From NCBI GenBank assembly GCA_021816765.1, contig JAKAXB010000003.1, positions 1 to 64,000 on the forward strand: a DNA stretch of 64,000 nt, written 5' to 3'. Both the position numbers and the translations under genes were made by a program. The notes beneath the pieces were generated by a model. That model saw only the letters and a list, made by a program, of their open reading frames with translations, was not told the origin of the DNA and made no database searches. Positions within the stretch are counted from its first letter, which is position 1. Each line of letters opens with the position of its first letter. This document shows, piece after piece, positions 25,022 to 35,000 of the stretch. This DNA is from Natronospirales bacterium (GTDB taxonomy: Bacteria; Pseudomonadota; Gammaproteobacteria; Natronospirales; REEB76).

Positions 25022-26800
25022 ATGAGCAACAAATCACCGCGTTTCCTTGAGCGGCTTAAAAATCACCATATTTTCCGGGTGGCAACTGTCTATGCAGTCG
25101 GAGCCTGGGTATTGATCCAGGCATGCAACAGCATTTTTCCCGATATTGGTCTATCCAAACAGAGCGTGCGCCTGGTGATTACGCTGGTGGCGTTCGGCTT
25201 TCCTGTAGTGCTGGCATTGGCCTGGATGCTGATCAAGCCACCTGCCACGGATCCGGTAAAACTTTCCCGCTGGCAGCGTTTTCATTGGACCGTCGGCTCG
25301 CTGCTCTCCATAACGGTCATTGCGCTGGTGAGCGTTTCAGGCTGGTATCTGTGGAAGCTGGGCGCGTACACAACGGACAGCACGCAAGCTATCGCAGTTT
25401 CGGCAGTGAATGCCGGCCATTTCAGTCCACCGTCCCACTCCATCGCGGTGTTGCCATTTGCAAATCTCAGCAATGACAACAAGCAGCAGTATTTCTGCGA
25501 TGGCATTACCGAGGAACTCACGGATGCGCTGGGCCGGGTTGCCGGCATGGAAGTGATTGCCTGGCAGTCCGCCACCATCTATCGGAATAGCAGCCAGTCG
25601 TTAAAGGCTATCGGCAAGAGCTTGAACGTGGCTAACGTGCTGGTAGGCAGCATCATGAGAGACGGTAATATGCTGCGCGTTTCCGCCGAACTGGTGAGCA
25701 CCCAGACAGGCTATCAACTCTGGTCATCACATTATGACCGGGAACTCAAAGATGTATTCGCCATCCAGGATGACATATCCAGGTCCATTATTGATGCATT
25801 GCAGGTGCAACTTGCCGGCAGCAGTCCTCTCGTCGTTCCCGCCACCACCAACCTGTCGGCCTACGATGCCTACCTCAGGGGGCTTGCAGCATTCAATCTG
25901 CGTACCGCCGCGGGACTCAAGGCATCCATCAAGGATTTCACCCACGCAACCCGCCTCGATCCGGATTATGCCGGCGCCTATGCGAGCCTGGCGCATGCTT
26001 ACTACCTGCTGCACCAATACACGCCGGTTTCCCTGAAAATATCCCTTGAAAATGCGAATCAGGCGGCCCGCAAGGCCCTGGGGTTGAATGCAGATCTTGT
26101 GGAAGCTCACGTTGTGCTCGGGCTGGTTTATTTCACGGAACACAAGAAAGAATTGGCGAACGACGAATTGCGTCTGGCACTCAGACTGGATCCAAACAGT
26201 TATGCGGCCCATCAGGCTTATGGTTTTTTCATGTTCCCAACCCGTGGCGCGCTGACCCAATTCAAAATGGCCGCCGCCCTGGATCCTGCCGCACCGATTG
26301 CGTGGATTGATATCGCCAACACCTATGCCGATCTGGGTGATTACCCCCATGCACTGGAAGCGCTAACTACCGCGCTGCCGCTGGCCCCAAGCCTGACTTA
26401 TATCGCACTTGACATGGCTTATCTCCATCATCTCATGTCAGATGACAAAAAAGCGATTGCCATGGTCACGGGAATAAAACCCCAGGGCAGGCTCCAGACC
26501 AGCCTTGTGACAGTTGCACGTCTGACTTATGGCAGCCTGCTGGATTCAGCCCTCAAAGACCACGCACTCGCGGCTGCAAATAAAATTGATGCTGATAGAT
26601 TGGGACAGGTGGATGCCGAGCAACTCGCCACGTACTACCAGCTTCTGGGGCAGAAAGACCGTGCCGTCCATCTGGTGGCACAGCTCTGCGCCAACGGACC
26701 GGAATATTGCAGCGACATCGCCCAGGACCCCCATTATCTGTTGCTGCGCAGCGAACCGGCATTCAGGAAGCTGGCGGACCGGTACGGTACTATTCATTGA
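25022..26800 (+). CDS. membrane-anchored TolB-like/TPR protein, paralog 1
   Basis: The 592-residue protein begins with a basic cytoplasmic tip (RFLERLKNHHIFRVAT) and a hydrophobic region (about 22-68). A further TM helix lies near 93-113. Then comes a TolB/FlgO-like domain (HSIAVLPFANLSNDNKQQYF ... GITEELTDALGRV ... QLWSSHYDRELKDVFAIQDDIS), and from about 280 several tetratricopeptide repeats (PDYAGAYASLAHAYYLL, PNSYAAHQAYGF). The same architecture without the usual N-terminal cyclase or winged-helix domain is seen in many proteobacterial signalling proteins of unknown role. No function can be assigned. It stands directly before a tandem paralog. Confidence 0.85.
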   Translation: MSNKSPRFLERLKNHHIFRVATVYAVGAWVLIQACNSIFPDIGLSKQSVRLVITLVAFGFPVVLALAWMLIKPPATDPVKLSRWQRFHWTVGSLLSITVIALVSVSGWYLWKLGAYTTDSTQAIAVSAVNAGHFSPPSHSIAVLPFANLSNDNKQQYFCDGITEELTDALGRVAGMEVIAWQSATIYRNSSQSLKAIGKSLNVANVLVGSIMRDGNMLRVSAELVSTQTGYQLWSSHYDRELKDVFAIQDDISRSIIDALQVQLAGSSPLVVPATTNLSAYDAYLRGLAAFNLRTAAGLKASIKDFTHATRLDPDYAGAYASLAHAYYLLHQYTPVSLKISLENANQAARKALGLNADLVEAHVVLGLVYFTEHKKELANDELRLALRLDPNSYAAHQAYGFFMFPTRGALTQFKMAAALDPAAPIAWIDIANTYADLGDYPHALEALTTALPLAPSLTYIALDMAYLHHLMSDDKKAIAMVTGIKPQGRLQTSLVTVARLTYGSLLDSALKDHALAAANKIDADRLGQVDAEQLATYYQLLGQKDRAVHLVAQLCANGPEYCSDIAQDPHYLLLRSEPAFRKLADRYGTIH

Positions 26801-27016
26801 CACACGGCAGCTCCGCGGATATCGCCTCTACGCCGAGCGTCATGAAAGTCACGGCACTCCGTGCCTTTCTGATTCTGCTGCCTGTCGCATGGCAGGCGAT
26901 GCTCCCTTGGTTCGCGAAATATGCGGCCCGCGCGTCTCTTGCTTGACCATGTGCGAGCGAGTATATGATGGAAACCTTCCATGGAATGGGAGCGTCGGCT
27001 CTCTGGCGATGCGCAT

Positions 27017-28792
27017 ATGCCCCACGTGACACCGGGTTTTCTTGACCGGCTCAAGCGTCACCATGTTTTCCGGGTGGCGGCCATCTATGCGGTCGCGGCC
27101 TGGGTCTTGATCCAGGCTTCCAGTAGCATTTTACCTAACCTTGGGTTTCCCGCCGACAGCGTGCGCGTGGTCATAGCCGTGATGTTGCTGGGCTGCCCCC
27201 TCGTGTTGGTGCTCGCCTGGATGTTCATCCGGCCTGCCGCCGTGAGCCGGGCCAAACTGTCCCGCTGGAAACGTCTGCGCTGGCGCCTGGGGCCAGCTCT
27301 GTCGATCACCGTCATCGTGCTGGTGGGCATTTCCGGCTGGTATCTGTGGCAACTCGACGAACATCATATCCATACCGCTCCGCGAGTTGCCGCCGATAAA
27401 AAGGATCGGGTTCCCTTTAACCCATCGCCTTATTCCATCGCCGTGCTGCCATTCGCAAATCTGAGCAACGACACAAAGCAACAGTATTTCAGCGATGGCA
27501 TGGCCCAGGAACTGACCAATGCGCTGGGTCAGGTACCCGGCTTGCAGGTCATCGCCTGGCAGTCATCGGCACCCTACAGGGACAAAACCGCTTCCATACA
27601 GGTAATCGGCCGGGATCTGGGAGTGGCCAGCATTCTCACCGGCAGCACAATGCATGAAGGCGATACCGTGCGCATTACCGTTGAGTTGGTGAATACGGTT
27701 ACGGGCTATCAGCTATGGTCGTCCCATTATGACAGGCCATTCAAGGATGTATTCGCCACGCAGGACGATATCTCGAAGGCCGTGGTCACCGCCTTGCAGG
27801 TCAAACTCGCCTATGACAACCCTCTGGTACGAACCGCCACTGCCAATCCTGCTGCCCATGACGCTTACCTGAAAGGTCTCGCAGCCCTGAACCAACGCAC
27901 CCCCTTGAGCCTTTATAAGGCCATCAGGGAGTTCAAGCGCGCGACTGCACTCGATAGCCGATACGCCGCAGCCTATGTGGAATTGGCGCGCACTTATACG
28001 ATCCTCCCGGAATCCACACCCCTGCCGTTGCATAAAGCCAATGCCAAAGCCAAGCGTGCACTGCAGCAGGCTCTGGTCCTGAATCCAAACCTGCCTTCGG
28101 CCCATTCAGTGTTGGGTGCAATCTACCTGTCGGAAAACAGACCGGATCTCGCAAAAGGCCAATTGCTGCGTGCACTGGCCCTGAATCCTAATGATGCTGC
28201 GGCTCACAACTATTATGCATTCCTGCTGCCGCTGAAGGATGCTATCACGCAATATCAGGAAGCCGCCAAGTTACTTCCCAATTCCTGGGCAGTACAGATG
28301 AACCTTGGAACCGCCTATGCGGAACTGGGCGAGTATGACCATGCCCTGCAGGCTTTCACTGCCGCACAACATCTCGCACCGGAGAATATAGACGCGCCCC
28401 TGGAAATTGCCTTCCTGTATCATTTGCAGTCCCGGGATGACGCGGCCGTCAGAATATTGAGCCAGGTCAGCACCCGGGACAAAACCGATGCAAGAACCGT
28501 GGAGATATCCCGCCTGACTTATGTCGCGCTGCAGGATACCAATCTCCGGAACCAGGTGCTAAGCGCCCTTACCAAGTTGAAATCCGACAATAACAGTTCT
28601 TTCAGCCAGTACTACCTTGCCACGTCCTATGTGCTTTTAGGGGAGCATGCACAAGCCATCCAGTCCATAGCCAGATTCTGTGCCAGCATACCGGATTCTT
28701 GCAACGACATCGCTCTGGACCGCCATTACCTGCCGTTACACAACGACCCCGGATTCCAGAAGCTGGTCGCAGAATACAACATTAAACGTTGA
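27017..28792 (+). CDS. membrane-anchored TolB-like/TPR protein, paralog 2
   Basis: The 591-residue protein is colinear with the upstream paralog: FLDRLKRHHVFRVAAIYAV, TM region, YSIAVLPFANLSNDTKQQYF, QLWSSHYDRPFKDVFATQDDIS, TPRs and a closing NDIALDRHYLPLHNDPGFQKL like SDIAQDPHYLLLRSEPAFRKL. I choose the ATG at 27017 because it aligns with the paralog's first residues; an ATG 12 codons earlier is open. It has its own probable promoter in the 200-base spacer. The two likely arose by tandem duplication and have diverged substantially. Function unknown. Confidence 0.85.
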   Translation: MPHVTPGFLDRLKRHHVFRVAAIYAVAAWVLIQASSSILPNLGFPADSVRVVIAVMLLGCPLVLVLAWMFIRPAAVSRAKLSRWKRLRWRLGPALSITVIVLVGISGWYLWQLDEHHIHTAPRVAADKKDRVPFNPSPYSIAVLPFANLSNDTKQQYFSDGMAQELTNALGQVPGLQVIAWQSSAPYRDKTASIQVIGRDLGVASILTGSTMHEGDTVRITVELVNTVTGYQLWSSHYDRPFKDVFATQDDISKAVVTALQVKLAYDNPLVRTATANPAAHDAYLKGLAALNQRTPLSLYKAIREFKRATALDSRYAAAYVELARTYTILPESTPLPLHKANAKAKRALQQALVLNPNLPSAHSVLGAIYLSENRPDLAKGQLLRALALNPNDAAAHNYYAFLLPLKDAITQYQEAAKLLPNSWAVQMNLGTAYAELGEYDHALQAFTAAQHLAPENIDAPLEIAFLYHLQSRDDAAVRILSQVSTRDKTDARTVEISRLTYVALQDTNLRNQVLSALTKLKSDNNSSFSQYYLATSYVLLGEHAQAIQSIARFCASIPDSCNDIALDRHYLPLHNDPGFQKLVAEYNIKR

Positions 28793-28818
28793 CACAATTC
28801 ATAAAAGCATCTTGACCC

Positions 28819-29304
28819 TCATAGGTCCTCAAAGCGGTTCTTTTCCCGGTTCTTGCGCACCTTGAATGCCTCGAACACGCGGCCGTTCATGACGATATAA
28901 GTGCCAGGCGACAGAGATTGGGCTGCCACCACGGCTCCGCCTATGTTAAAGATGGCGTCACTACCACGGAAGCGTGCCGGGTTAAGCGCACCCGTGAGCA
29001 CGACGGTCTTGTCCGGAATGTCCTGCAATTTCACGGCGGTCTCGACCATGGTATCCGTACCGTGGGTAATCAAGACATGTTTCTCCCGGCAATCCTGAAT
29101 AGCTTGACGTATCAGCTCCCTGTCCGCATCTGTCATATCAAGGCTGTCCTTGCGCATCAGTGGTGTGATCTCGAATGGAAAACCTACGTCGGTTTCCCGC
29201 AGAATATCTCCGATCTGCGGTCCCCCAACTTCATATTCACTTTTGGCGTCAAAGTAAATCTTGTCGATGGTGCCGCCGGTGGTGAAAACACGCAGTTTGT
29301 TCAT
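28819..29304 (-). CDS. single-domain asparaginase-like protein
   Basis: The 161-residue protein matches only the N-terminal domain of L-asparaginases. It has the first catalytic Thr in VFTTGGTIDK and the THGTDTMVETA motif with the second Thr-Asp pair, then VVLTGALNPARF. Full enzymes have about 330 residues and a C-terminal domain contributing to dimer active sites. The neat ends suggest a genuine short family member rather than a truncation. It is convergent with the TPR gene and follows the patatin gene by 23 bases. Activity is unproven. Confidence 0.85.
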   Translation of the reverse strand: MNKLRVFTTGGTIDKIYFDAKSEYEVGGPQIGDILRETDVGFPFEITPLMRKDSLDMTDADRELIRQAIQDCREKHVLITHGTDTMVETAVKLQDIPDKTVVLTGALNPARFRGSDAIFNIGGAVVAAQSLSPGTYIVMNGRVFEAFKVRKNREKNRFEDL

Positions 29305-29327
29305 GAGATTTTCACGACTTGTGCCGT

Positions 29328-31598
29328 TCAGTTGTTGAATGAAGGTGCGAGCGTGTAAGCAGTGATGGGGACGCCAAGATACAGGAAAAACGACTGTTTT
29401 CCTGACTGGGAGAGCCCTGCGCCGAGGTACAGTGGTCCCAGCGATGTATCAAGGCCGAGGAAAAGCGACGCGCCATATAGCAGTCCGCTGGCACTGATGC
29501 GCTGGCTGCCGGCCCACACATTGCCCGCATCCAGACTGCCGCCGAGATACAATCCCTTGCCGATTCCCGCCGGCAGACTGGCAATCCGCTGCGCATAGAT
29601 CATGTGAGCATCGAACACCTTGTCGCCGCGCAACTGTCCTGGCCGCAGACCATCAAGCGACAGGAATCCACCCAGCGGAAACTGGTCGTATACCGGTAGC
29701 GTCGAACCAAAAGAGCTGCCCGCCTCGGCCAAGAGCAGCAGGTTGTGGACGCCGTCGCCGAACGCCTGGCCGGCAGTCACGTCAAACTTGCTGTAAGTGA
29801 TGTCGCCGCCCAGGGAGCGTCGCGGGAAAAACCCATTCATCATCAAATAAGTTCCGGAACTGGGGAACCCGGCTACATTATTGAGCGTGTCGATACCGAG
29901 CCGCAGAGTTGTCGCGCTCAGGGTATTCCGGTAACTTGGCAGTGTAAGCGCACCGATGCGCGGCTGCGAGACCGCGTGTCCGTAGGAAAATCCGACGCGC
30001 AGTTCACCTGCATTACCGAGTTTGCCGCCAAATTCAAAGCCGGCGTGCGGATAGACGGTGCCGTACTCGGCAAGACGCTCCTCGCCGGAAAACAGATCGA
30101 ACGTATCGTTGAGATACTCCATCTGTGGAGCGAAAAACAGAGAACCGCTGTAGTTCAACGGCTGATACAATTCGGTATAGTAGAGTCGCGTCTTGCCTAT
30201 TTCAAACTCGTTGCGCCATTCCCCTCCCAACTGGTTGAGTTCCGTCAGAGAATAGGCTCCCAGCAACTCATAATAACTGTCACCTTCAAAATCGTCGGTC
30301 AGACGCAGGCCGAATTGCAGATAGTTTGGCCGCCAGGGTTTCTCCTTGACATCAAGCTTTATGCCCGTGCGAGAGCCGCGTCGTACCAGCGACACATCCA
30401 GTCGTTGAAAGTAGCCGAGCGCATAAACACGGCGCAGTCCTGCATCAATGGTGCCGAGATTCCAGGGAGTACCGGGTGATATGGCGAAGCGGCTTTCGAT
30501 GAGGCGTGTCAATATCCGGCGATTGCCCCGAATCTCTACGAAGTCCACCCGCACCGGTGGGCTCAGCACGGAGCGATGGCGTTTGACGTACTCGGCATAG
30601 GCAACGGGTGTCAGCATTAGATTCGTGTGCGGCGCTAGCACCTTGAGAGCCGCCTGTTCACCAATGCGGATCGCCGCACCCATGTGATTGAAATCCGTGG
30701 GCGAGATATCGCCCAGGTTCGGTTCAATCAACACATCGCCGGAACTAAGCGTGGCGATGGATCGGGTCACGTTCTGGTAACCGAGGATTTTGATAACCTG
30801 CAGCGACACTCCCACCACGTTGTTCAGATTTTGACCGTTTGACAGCGGCGTGGTGATGTTAACTGCAATAATCACGTCTGCACCCATGGCGCGCGCCACG
30901 TCCACCGGCAGATTGTCCACCAACCCTCCATCCACCAGCAGATGTCCTTGATAGCGCACCGGCGGGTACACGCCCGGTACCGACATGCTGGCGCGCATGG
31001 CTTCGGTGAGATTGCCATGCTCCAGCACCACTTCCTGGCCGGTATCAATATCGGTTGCCACCGCGCGGAACGGTATCGGCAGTTTGCTGAAATCCGTGGA
31101 CGGGTTGCTGGCAAGCGCCAGCACGTTGAGCACGCGGCTTGGATCATTGCCGCTGATGACGCCTTGGGGCAGGAAGAAGCGGCCACCGGCATAACCGAAC
31201 TCCACACGCAACAGATATTTGAGCTGATCCTCCTTCTGCCGGTAGCTCAGCGCGCTGCGTGGTGTGTTATCACTCATTTCCGCCTGCACCTTGGGATCCA
31301 TCAGCACGCTACGCAACGCCCGTGCGGGCATGCCCGCGGCGTACAACCCTCCGACAATGGCGCCCATGCTGGTGCCGGCGATACAGTCCACGGGAATACG
31401 CAGTTTTTTGAGGGCAAGCAGCACCCCCACGTGAGCGGCACCGCGTGCCCCACCGCCCGACAGCACCAGGCAGATGCGCGGATGGCGTACCATAGCCGCA
31501 TCCGGCGCCGATGCGGTATCGGCCCGTACCGGTGAAAGCAGGATGCAGGCCAAAAGCCATGCATAGGCAATCCGTATGGCCATGGTCTTGGACATCAT
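29328..31598 (-). CDS. patatin-like phospholipase with POTRA and outer-membrane barrel (type Vd autotransporter)
   Basis: The 756-residue protein has a signal peptide, then a patatin domain with oxyanion loop GGGARGAAHVG, nucleophile GTSMG and catalytic DGG (LVDGGLVDNLP). A POTRA-like domain follows near 355-430 (VRVDFVEIRGNRRI ... LGYFQRLDVSLV), then a C-terminal barrel ending in a hydrophobic/aromatic stretch. This is the PlpD-type architecture in which the lipase may be carried to the surface by its own barrel. Two adjacent ATGs (31598, 31595) start the signal peptide; no strong ribosome site is visible, so the start is uncertain. Divergent from nfeD. Confidence 0.88.
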   Translation of the reverse strand: MMSKTMAIRIAYAWLLACILLSPVRADTASAPDAAMVRHPRICLVLSGGGARGAAHVGVLLALKKLRIPVDCIAGTSMGAIVGGLYAAGMPARALRSVLMDPKVQAEMSDNTPRSALSYRQKEDQLKYLLRVEFGYAGGRFFLPQGVISGNDPSRVLNVLALASNPSTDFSKLPIPFRAVATDIDTGQEVVLEHGNLTEAMRASMSVPGVYPPVRYQGHLLVDGGLVDNLPVDVARAMGADVIIAVNITTPLSNGQNLNNVVGVSLQVIKILGYQNVTRSIATLSSGDVLIEPNLGDISPTDFNHMGAAIRIGEQAALKVLAPHTNLMLTPVAYAEYVKRHRSVLSPPVRVDFVEIRGNRRILTRLIESRFAISPGTPWNLGTIDAGLRRVYALGYFQRLDVSLVRRGSRTGIKLDVKEKPWRPNYLQFGLRLTDDFEGDSYYELLGAYSLTELNQLGGEWRNEFEIGKTRLYYTELYQPLNYSGSLFFAPQMEYLNDTFDLFSGEERLAEYGTVYPHAGFEFGGKLGNAGELRVGFSYGHAVSQPRIGALTLPSYRNTLSATTLRLGIDTLNNVAGFPSSGTYLMMNGFFPRRSLGGDITYSKFDVTAGQAFGDGVHNLLLLAEAGSSFGSTLPVYDQFPLGGFLSLDGLRPGQLRGDKVFDAHMIYAQRIASLPAGIGKGLYLGGSLDAGNVWAGSQRISASGLLYGASLFLGLDTSLGPLYLGAGLSQSGKQSFFLYLGVPITAYTLAPSFNN

Positions 31599-31717
31599 GG
31601 TGAAAACGTAAGAAAAACCGCTGCGTGGCTGCAGACGCTGCATGTTAGCGGAACCCGTTGGCAGCAGCCAGAGCAAGGTCGGTTGCCTTTATCCTCTGCG
31701 TCTGCTTACATGGGTCC

Positions 31718-33064
31718 ATGTCACATGCCGTCCAATGGATTCTCGCTGTCTGTCTGGTTGGCACGATGAGCATGCTGGCGCCGCGACCGGTATCGGCCGC
31801 CGCGGCCAACGAGGCTCTGGTGCTGCACGTGGATGGCGCCATCGGCCCCGCCATGGCGGATTATGTGGTGCAAGGCCTGGACGCGGCCGCCGACCGGAAC
31901 GCCGAACTGGTCATATTGGAAATGGATACTCCCGGCGGTCTCGACAGCGCCATGCGCCGCATCATCAAGGCGATACTGGCTTCCCCCGTGCCGGTCGTGA
32001 CCTATGTGGCACCCAGCGGTTCACGGGCCGCCAGTGCCGGCACCTATATTTTGTATGCCAGTCACATTGCGGCCATGGCACCGGCCACCAATCTGGGCGC
32101 GGCTACACCGGTCGAGCTGATGGGTGGAAGCTCGCCCACACCCGCTGTGCCCAAGACCGCTGAAGAGCGCAAGGTACTGAATGACGCAATCGCCTACATA
32201 CGCGGGCTCGCCATGCAGCGTGGCCGCAATGCCGATTGGGCGGAACAAGCGGTACGTAATGCGGCGAGCCTAACGGCTGAGCAGGCGCTGCAACAGCATG
32301 TCATAGACCTCATGGCCACTAATGTCCCTGACCTGCTCACCAAACTCAACGGCCGCAGCGTCGTGACGGAAGCCGGTACCGTCACACTGCACACCGCCGG
32401 TATCAGAATATTCGAGTACCGGCGCGACTTTCGCGTCAAATTTCTGGCGGCGCTTACCGATCCTACTGTAGCCTACATCCTGCTGCTGATCGGCATCTAT
32501 GGCCTGATGTTTGAAGGCTTTAATCCGGGTGGCGTGCTACCCGGGGTTGCGGGTGCCATTGCGCTGCTGCTTGCCCTCTACGCCTTTCATGCGCTACCGG
32601 TCAATTTTGCCGGTCTGGCACTTATCATTCTGGGCATTATTCTGTTCGTGACTGAAACTTTTGTGCCGGCTTACGGCACACTCAGCATTGGCGGCCTCAC
32701 TGCTTTCGTGATCGGCTCCATCATTCTGATGGATACTCATGTGCCGGGTTTCGCCATTTCCCGCAGCCTCATTGGCGGCTTGAGTACCACCGCCGCCCTA
32801 GTCATCATCGGTACTCTCTGGTTTGCGGTGCACGCGCGTCGGAGACCTGTGGTCACCGGCGCGGAAGAGTTGGTGGGCAGCAGCGGCCATGTACTCACCG
32901 ATTTCATCGAAGGCGGCGGCACCATACGCGTACACAGTGAAATCTGGAACGCCGAAAGCCGTGTGCCGCTTCATGCCGGCGACACCGTCAGAGTCATCGG
33001 ACGGGAAGGACTCAAATTAATCGTAGAACCAGTTCGGTCATCCATCGAGGAGGATCGCCAATGA
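31718..33064 (+). CDS. NfeD-family membrane serine protease
   Basis: The 448-residue protein has a signal peptide, a ClpP-like protease domain ([31 protein letters not shown] with the Ser) and several TM helices at about 245-370. A C-terminal NfeD OB-fold follows ([32 protein letters not shown]). Long NfeD proteins cleave hydrophobic C-termini of stomatin partners. Its stop overlaps the slipin ATG (ATGA), the classic NfeD-stomatin pair. The ATG at 31718 opens the signal peptide; an upstream TTG at 31658 is possible. Confidence 0.93.
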   Translation: MSHAVQWILAVCLVGTMSMLAPRPVSAAAANEALVLHVDGAIGPAMADYVVQGLDAAADRNAELVILEMDTPGGLDSAMRRIIKAILASPVPVVTYVAPSGSRAASAGTYILYASHIAAMAPATNLGAATPVELMGGSSPTPAVPKTAEERKVLNDAIAYIRGLAMQRGRNADWAEQAVRNAASLTAEQALQQHVIDLMATNVPDLLTKLNGRSVVTEAGTVTLHTAGIRIFEYRRDFRVKFLAALTDPTVAYILLLIGIYGLMFEGFNPGGVLPGVAGAIALLLALYAFHALPVNFAGLALIILGIILFVTETFVPAYGTLSIGGLTAFVIGSIILMDTHVPGFAISRSLIGGLSTTAALVIIGTLWFAVHARRRPVVTGAEELVGSSGHVLTDFIEGGGTIRVHSEIWNAESRVPLHAGDTVRVIGREGLKLIVEPVRSSIEEDRQ

Positions 33065-33810
33065 GTATTTTTATACTTGTCATCGTCGTTATTTTTGCCA
33101 TCATCGTCTTCAGTGCTCTCAGGATACTGAAGGAATACGAGCGTGGCGTCATCTTCACCTTCGGACGCTTCGATAAGGTCAAGGGACCGGGCATCATCCT
33201 CGTCATCCCCGTCGTGCAACAAATGAGCAAGGTGGATCTGCGTACCGTGGTCATGGAGGTGCCCCCGCAGGACGTGATTACCCGCGACAATGTCCCCGTG
33301 AAGGTGAATGCAGTCATTTATTTCCGCATCATTGACCCGGAAAAGGCCATCATTCAGGTAGCGGATGTTTACGATGCCACCAGCCAGCTCGCGCAGACAA
33401 CGCTGCGCGCGGTACTCGGCCAGCACGAACTGGATGACATGCTGGCTGCCCGCGACAAGCTGAACACCGACATCCAGGGCATCCTCGACCGGCATACCGA
33501 CGCCTGGGGCATGAAGGTTACCAACGTGGAAATCAAGCAGGTGGATCTGGATGAAAATATGATCCGTGCCATTGCACGGCAGGCGGAAGCCGAGCGCTCA
33601 CGCCGCGCCAAGGTCATCAACGCAGAAGGCGAGCTGCAAGCCTCGCAGAAACTCATGGAAGCGGCGCAGACCCTGGTACAGCAGCCCCAGGCCATCCAGC
33701 TGCGCTACCTGCAAACGCTGGTGGAAGTGGCGGGCGACAAGAGCTCAACCATCGTTTTCCCCCTGCCCATAGATCTTTTCGAGCCTTTACTGAAAAAGCT
33801 GCAAAAATAG
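33061..33810 (+). CDS. slipin (stomatin/SPFH-family membrane protein)
   Basis: The 249-residue protein has an N-terminal membrane hairpin (2-20), the SPFH domain ([35 protein letters not shown]) and a coiled region ([24 protein letters not shown]). The C-terminal hydrophobic end ([16 protein letters not shown]) is the part cut by NfeD-type proteases in archaeal homologues. It is probably a membrane-microdomain scaffold, translationally coupled to nfeD. Confidence 0.95.
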   Translation: MSIFILVIVVIFAIIVFSALRILKEYERGVIFTFGRFDKVKGPGIILVIPVVQQMSKVDLRTVVMEVPPQDVITRDNVPVKVNAVIYFRIIDPEKAIIQVADVYDATSQLAQTTLRAVLGQHELDDMLAARDKLNTDIQGILDRHTDAWGMKVTNVEIKQVDLDENMIRAIARQAEAERSRRAKVINAEGELQASQKLMEAAQTLVQQPQAIQLRYLQTLVEVAGDKSSTIVFPLPIDLFEPLLKKLQK

Positions 33811-33830
33811 ACAGCACGAGACACCATAAC

Positions 33831-33863
33831 AAGACCAAGGGTCGCTTTGCAGCCCTTGGTCTT
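33831..33863. terminator. perfect 11-bp hairpin between convergent genes
   Basis: AAGACCAAGGG and CCCTTGGTCTT form a perfect stem with an 11-base loop, 20 bases after the slipin stop and 20 before the degV stop. It has short T tracts on both sides, so it probably ends both transcripts. Confidence 0.85.
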
Positions 33864-33883
33864 TATCGAGAGTCTGATTCCGC

Positions 33884-34822
33884 TTACTTGGACGCGTACG
33901 CCAGGCTGAAGGCGCCCGGCCCCACATGAATGCCCGCCGTGGTGCTCATGACCGACAGCAGCGTCTCCACTTTATTGCTCATGGCACACTGGATAAAGTC
34001 GCTGTAGCCCGGGAAGGATTTCACTTCTTCCGGGTTACCCGCATAGCTCATGCACACCACTTTGCTCAACAGGCCGTGTTCTATGGCTTCAATGGCCATA
34101 TCGAACAACTTGTGCACGGCATTATCGTAGCCACGCACCGTGGTAACGGCCTCCGTTTCACCACGGTAGGACTTGAGGATGGGTTTGATATCAAACATGG
34201 TTCCCATCTGATACTTGAACCAGCCGACGCTTTTATCGCCTTTCTGATGAGCACGCGTGCGCACATAGAAAAGATCCTGGGGTACCACGTATGCGTGCAC
34301 GTGCTGCGAAAAGTTTTCCACATGCTGGCGCAGTTTGTCGAACATGATGTCCTCCTGCCCTCGCACGGCGCGCAATGCCTCGTACACCACTACCGCCTGT
34401 CCGGTAAACAGCGTCTTGCTGTCAATCACGCGCAAACCGAACTGCTCGTCCAAACCCGCAGCGCGACGGCGCTCCTTGTAACCGGAGAGAATCATGAAGG
34501 ACGCCTGGGTCGCGTTCTCGAACACCGGGCTGCGGCGGCTGGATACGGTTATGACCAGCACACGGTCATACTTGAGCACCAACTGGTCCAGGAACAGATC
34601 ACGGATAGCTTTGGTTGACAGTGGTGTGGTGGAAATTTCCAGATCCTTCTCCGCCACGAAACGGCGGTAAAAATCCATGGTCTGCTCCGGGTCGCGCATG
34701 TCTTTGAATGTCATGTTGCCAAAGTGCAACACGACCGGCATGATCTCCAGACCCTGCTGCTCGATGAACGAACGCGGCAGATCGCAGGCGGAATCAATGA
34801 CAAGGCCGATTTTTTGTGGCAT
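33884..34822 (-). CDS. DegV-family fatty-acid-binding protein
   Basis: The 312-residue protein has the DegV signature (GLVIDSACDLP, then STTPLSTKAI and VITVSSRRSPVFENA). DegV/FakB-like proteins bind a fatty acid; in Gram-positives they present it to a FakA kinase, but no fakA lies nearby. Role in this organism unknown. It is a single gene flanked by a shared terminator and a 178-base spacer without a recognisable gene. Confidence 0.88.
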   Translation of the reverse strand: MPQKIGLVIDSACDLPRSFIEQQGLEIMPVVLHFGNMTFKDMRDPEQTMDFYRRFVAEKDLEISTTPLSTKAIRDLFLDQLVLKYDRVLVITVSSRRSPVFENATQASFMILSGYKERRRAAGLDEQFGLRVIDSKTLFTGQAVVVYEALRAVRGQEDIMFDKLRQHVENFSQHVHAYVVPQDLFYVRTRAHQKGDKSVGWFKYQMGTMFDIKPILKSYRGETEAVTTVRGYDNAVHKLFDMAIEAIEHGLLSKVVCMSYAGNPEEVKSFPGYSDFIQCAMSNKVETLLSVMSTTAGIHVGPGAFSLAYASK

Positions 34823-35000
34823 GAACTGCGCTCCTGAGGCTGAATTCTGCGCCTATACTGCTTGTCTCTCCCCAGCCCCTGGATGGCCGGGTGCCCTTAA
34901 AGCATAGCCTAAATTAGCATAGCTCCGGTAAATTATCTTGATCTTTCCTGAGCTTGCCCATCTTTATTGAATCCATGTGCGAGCTGTGGCCCCCTAAATC

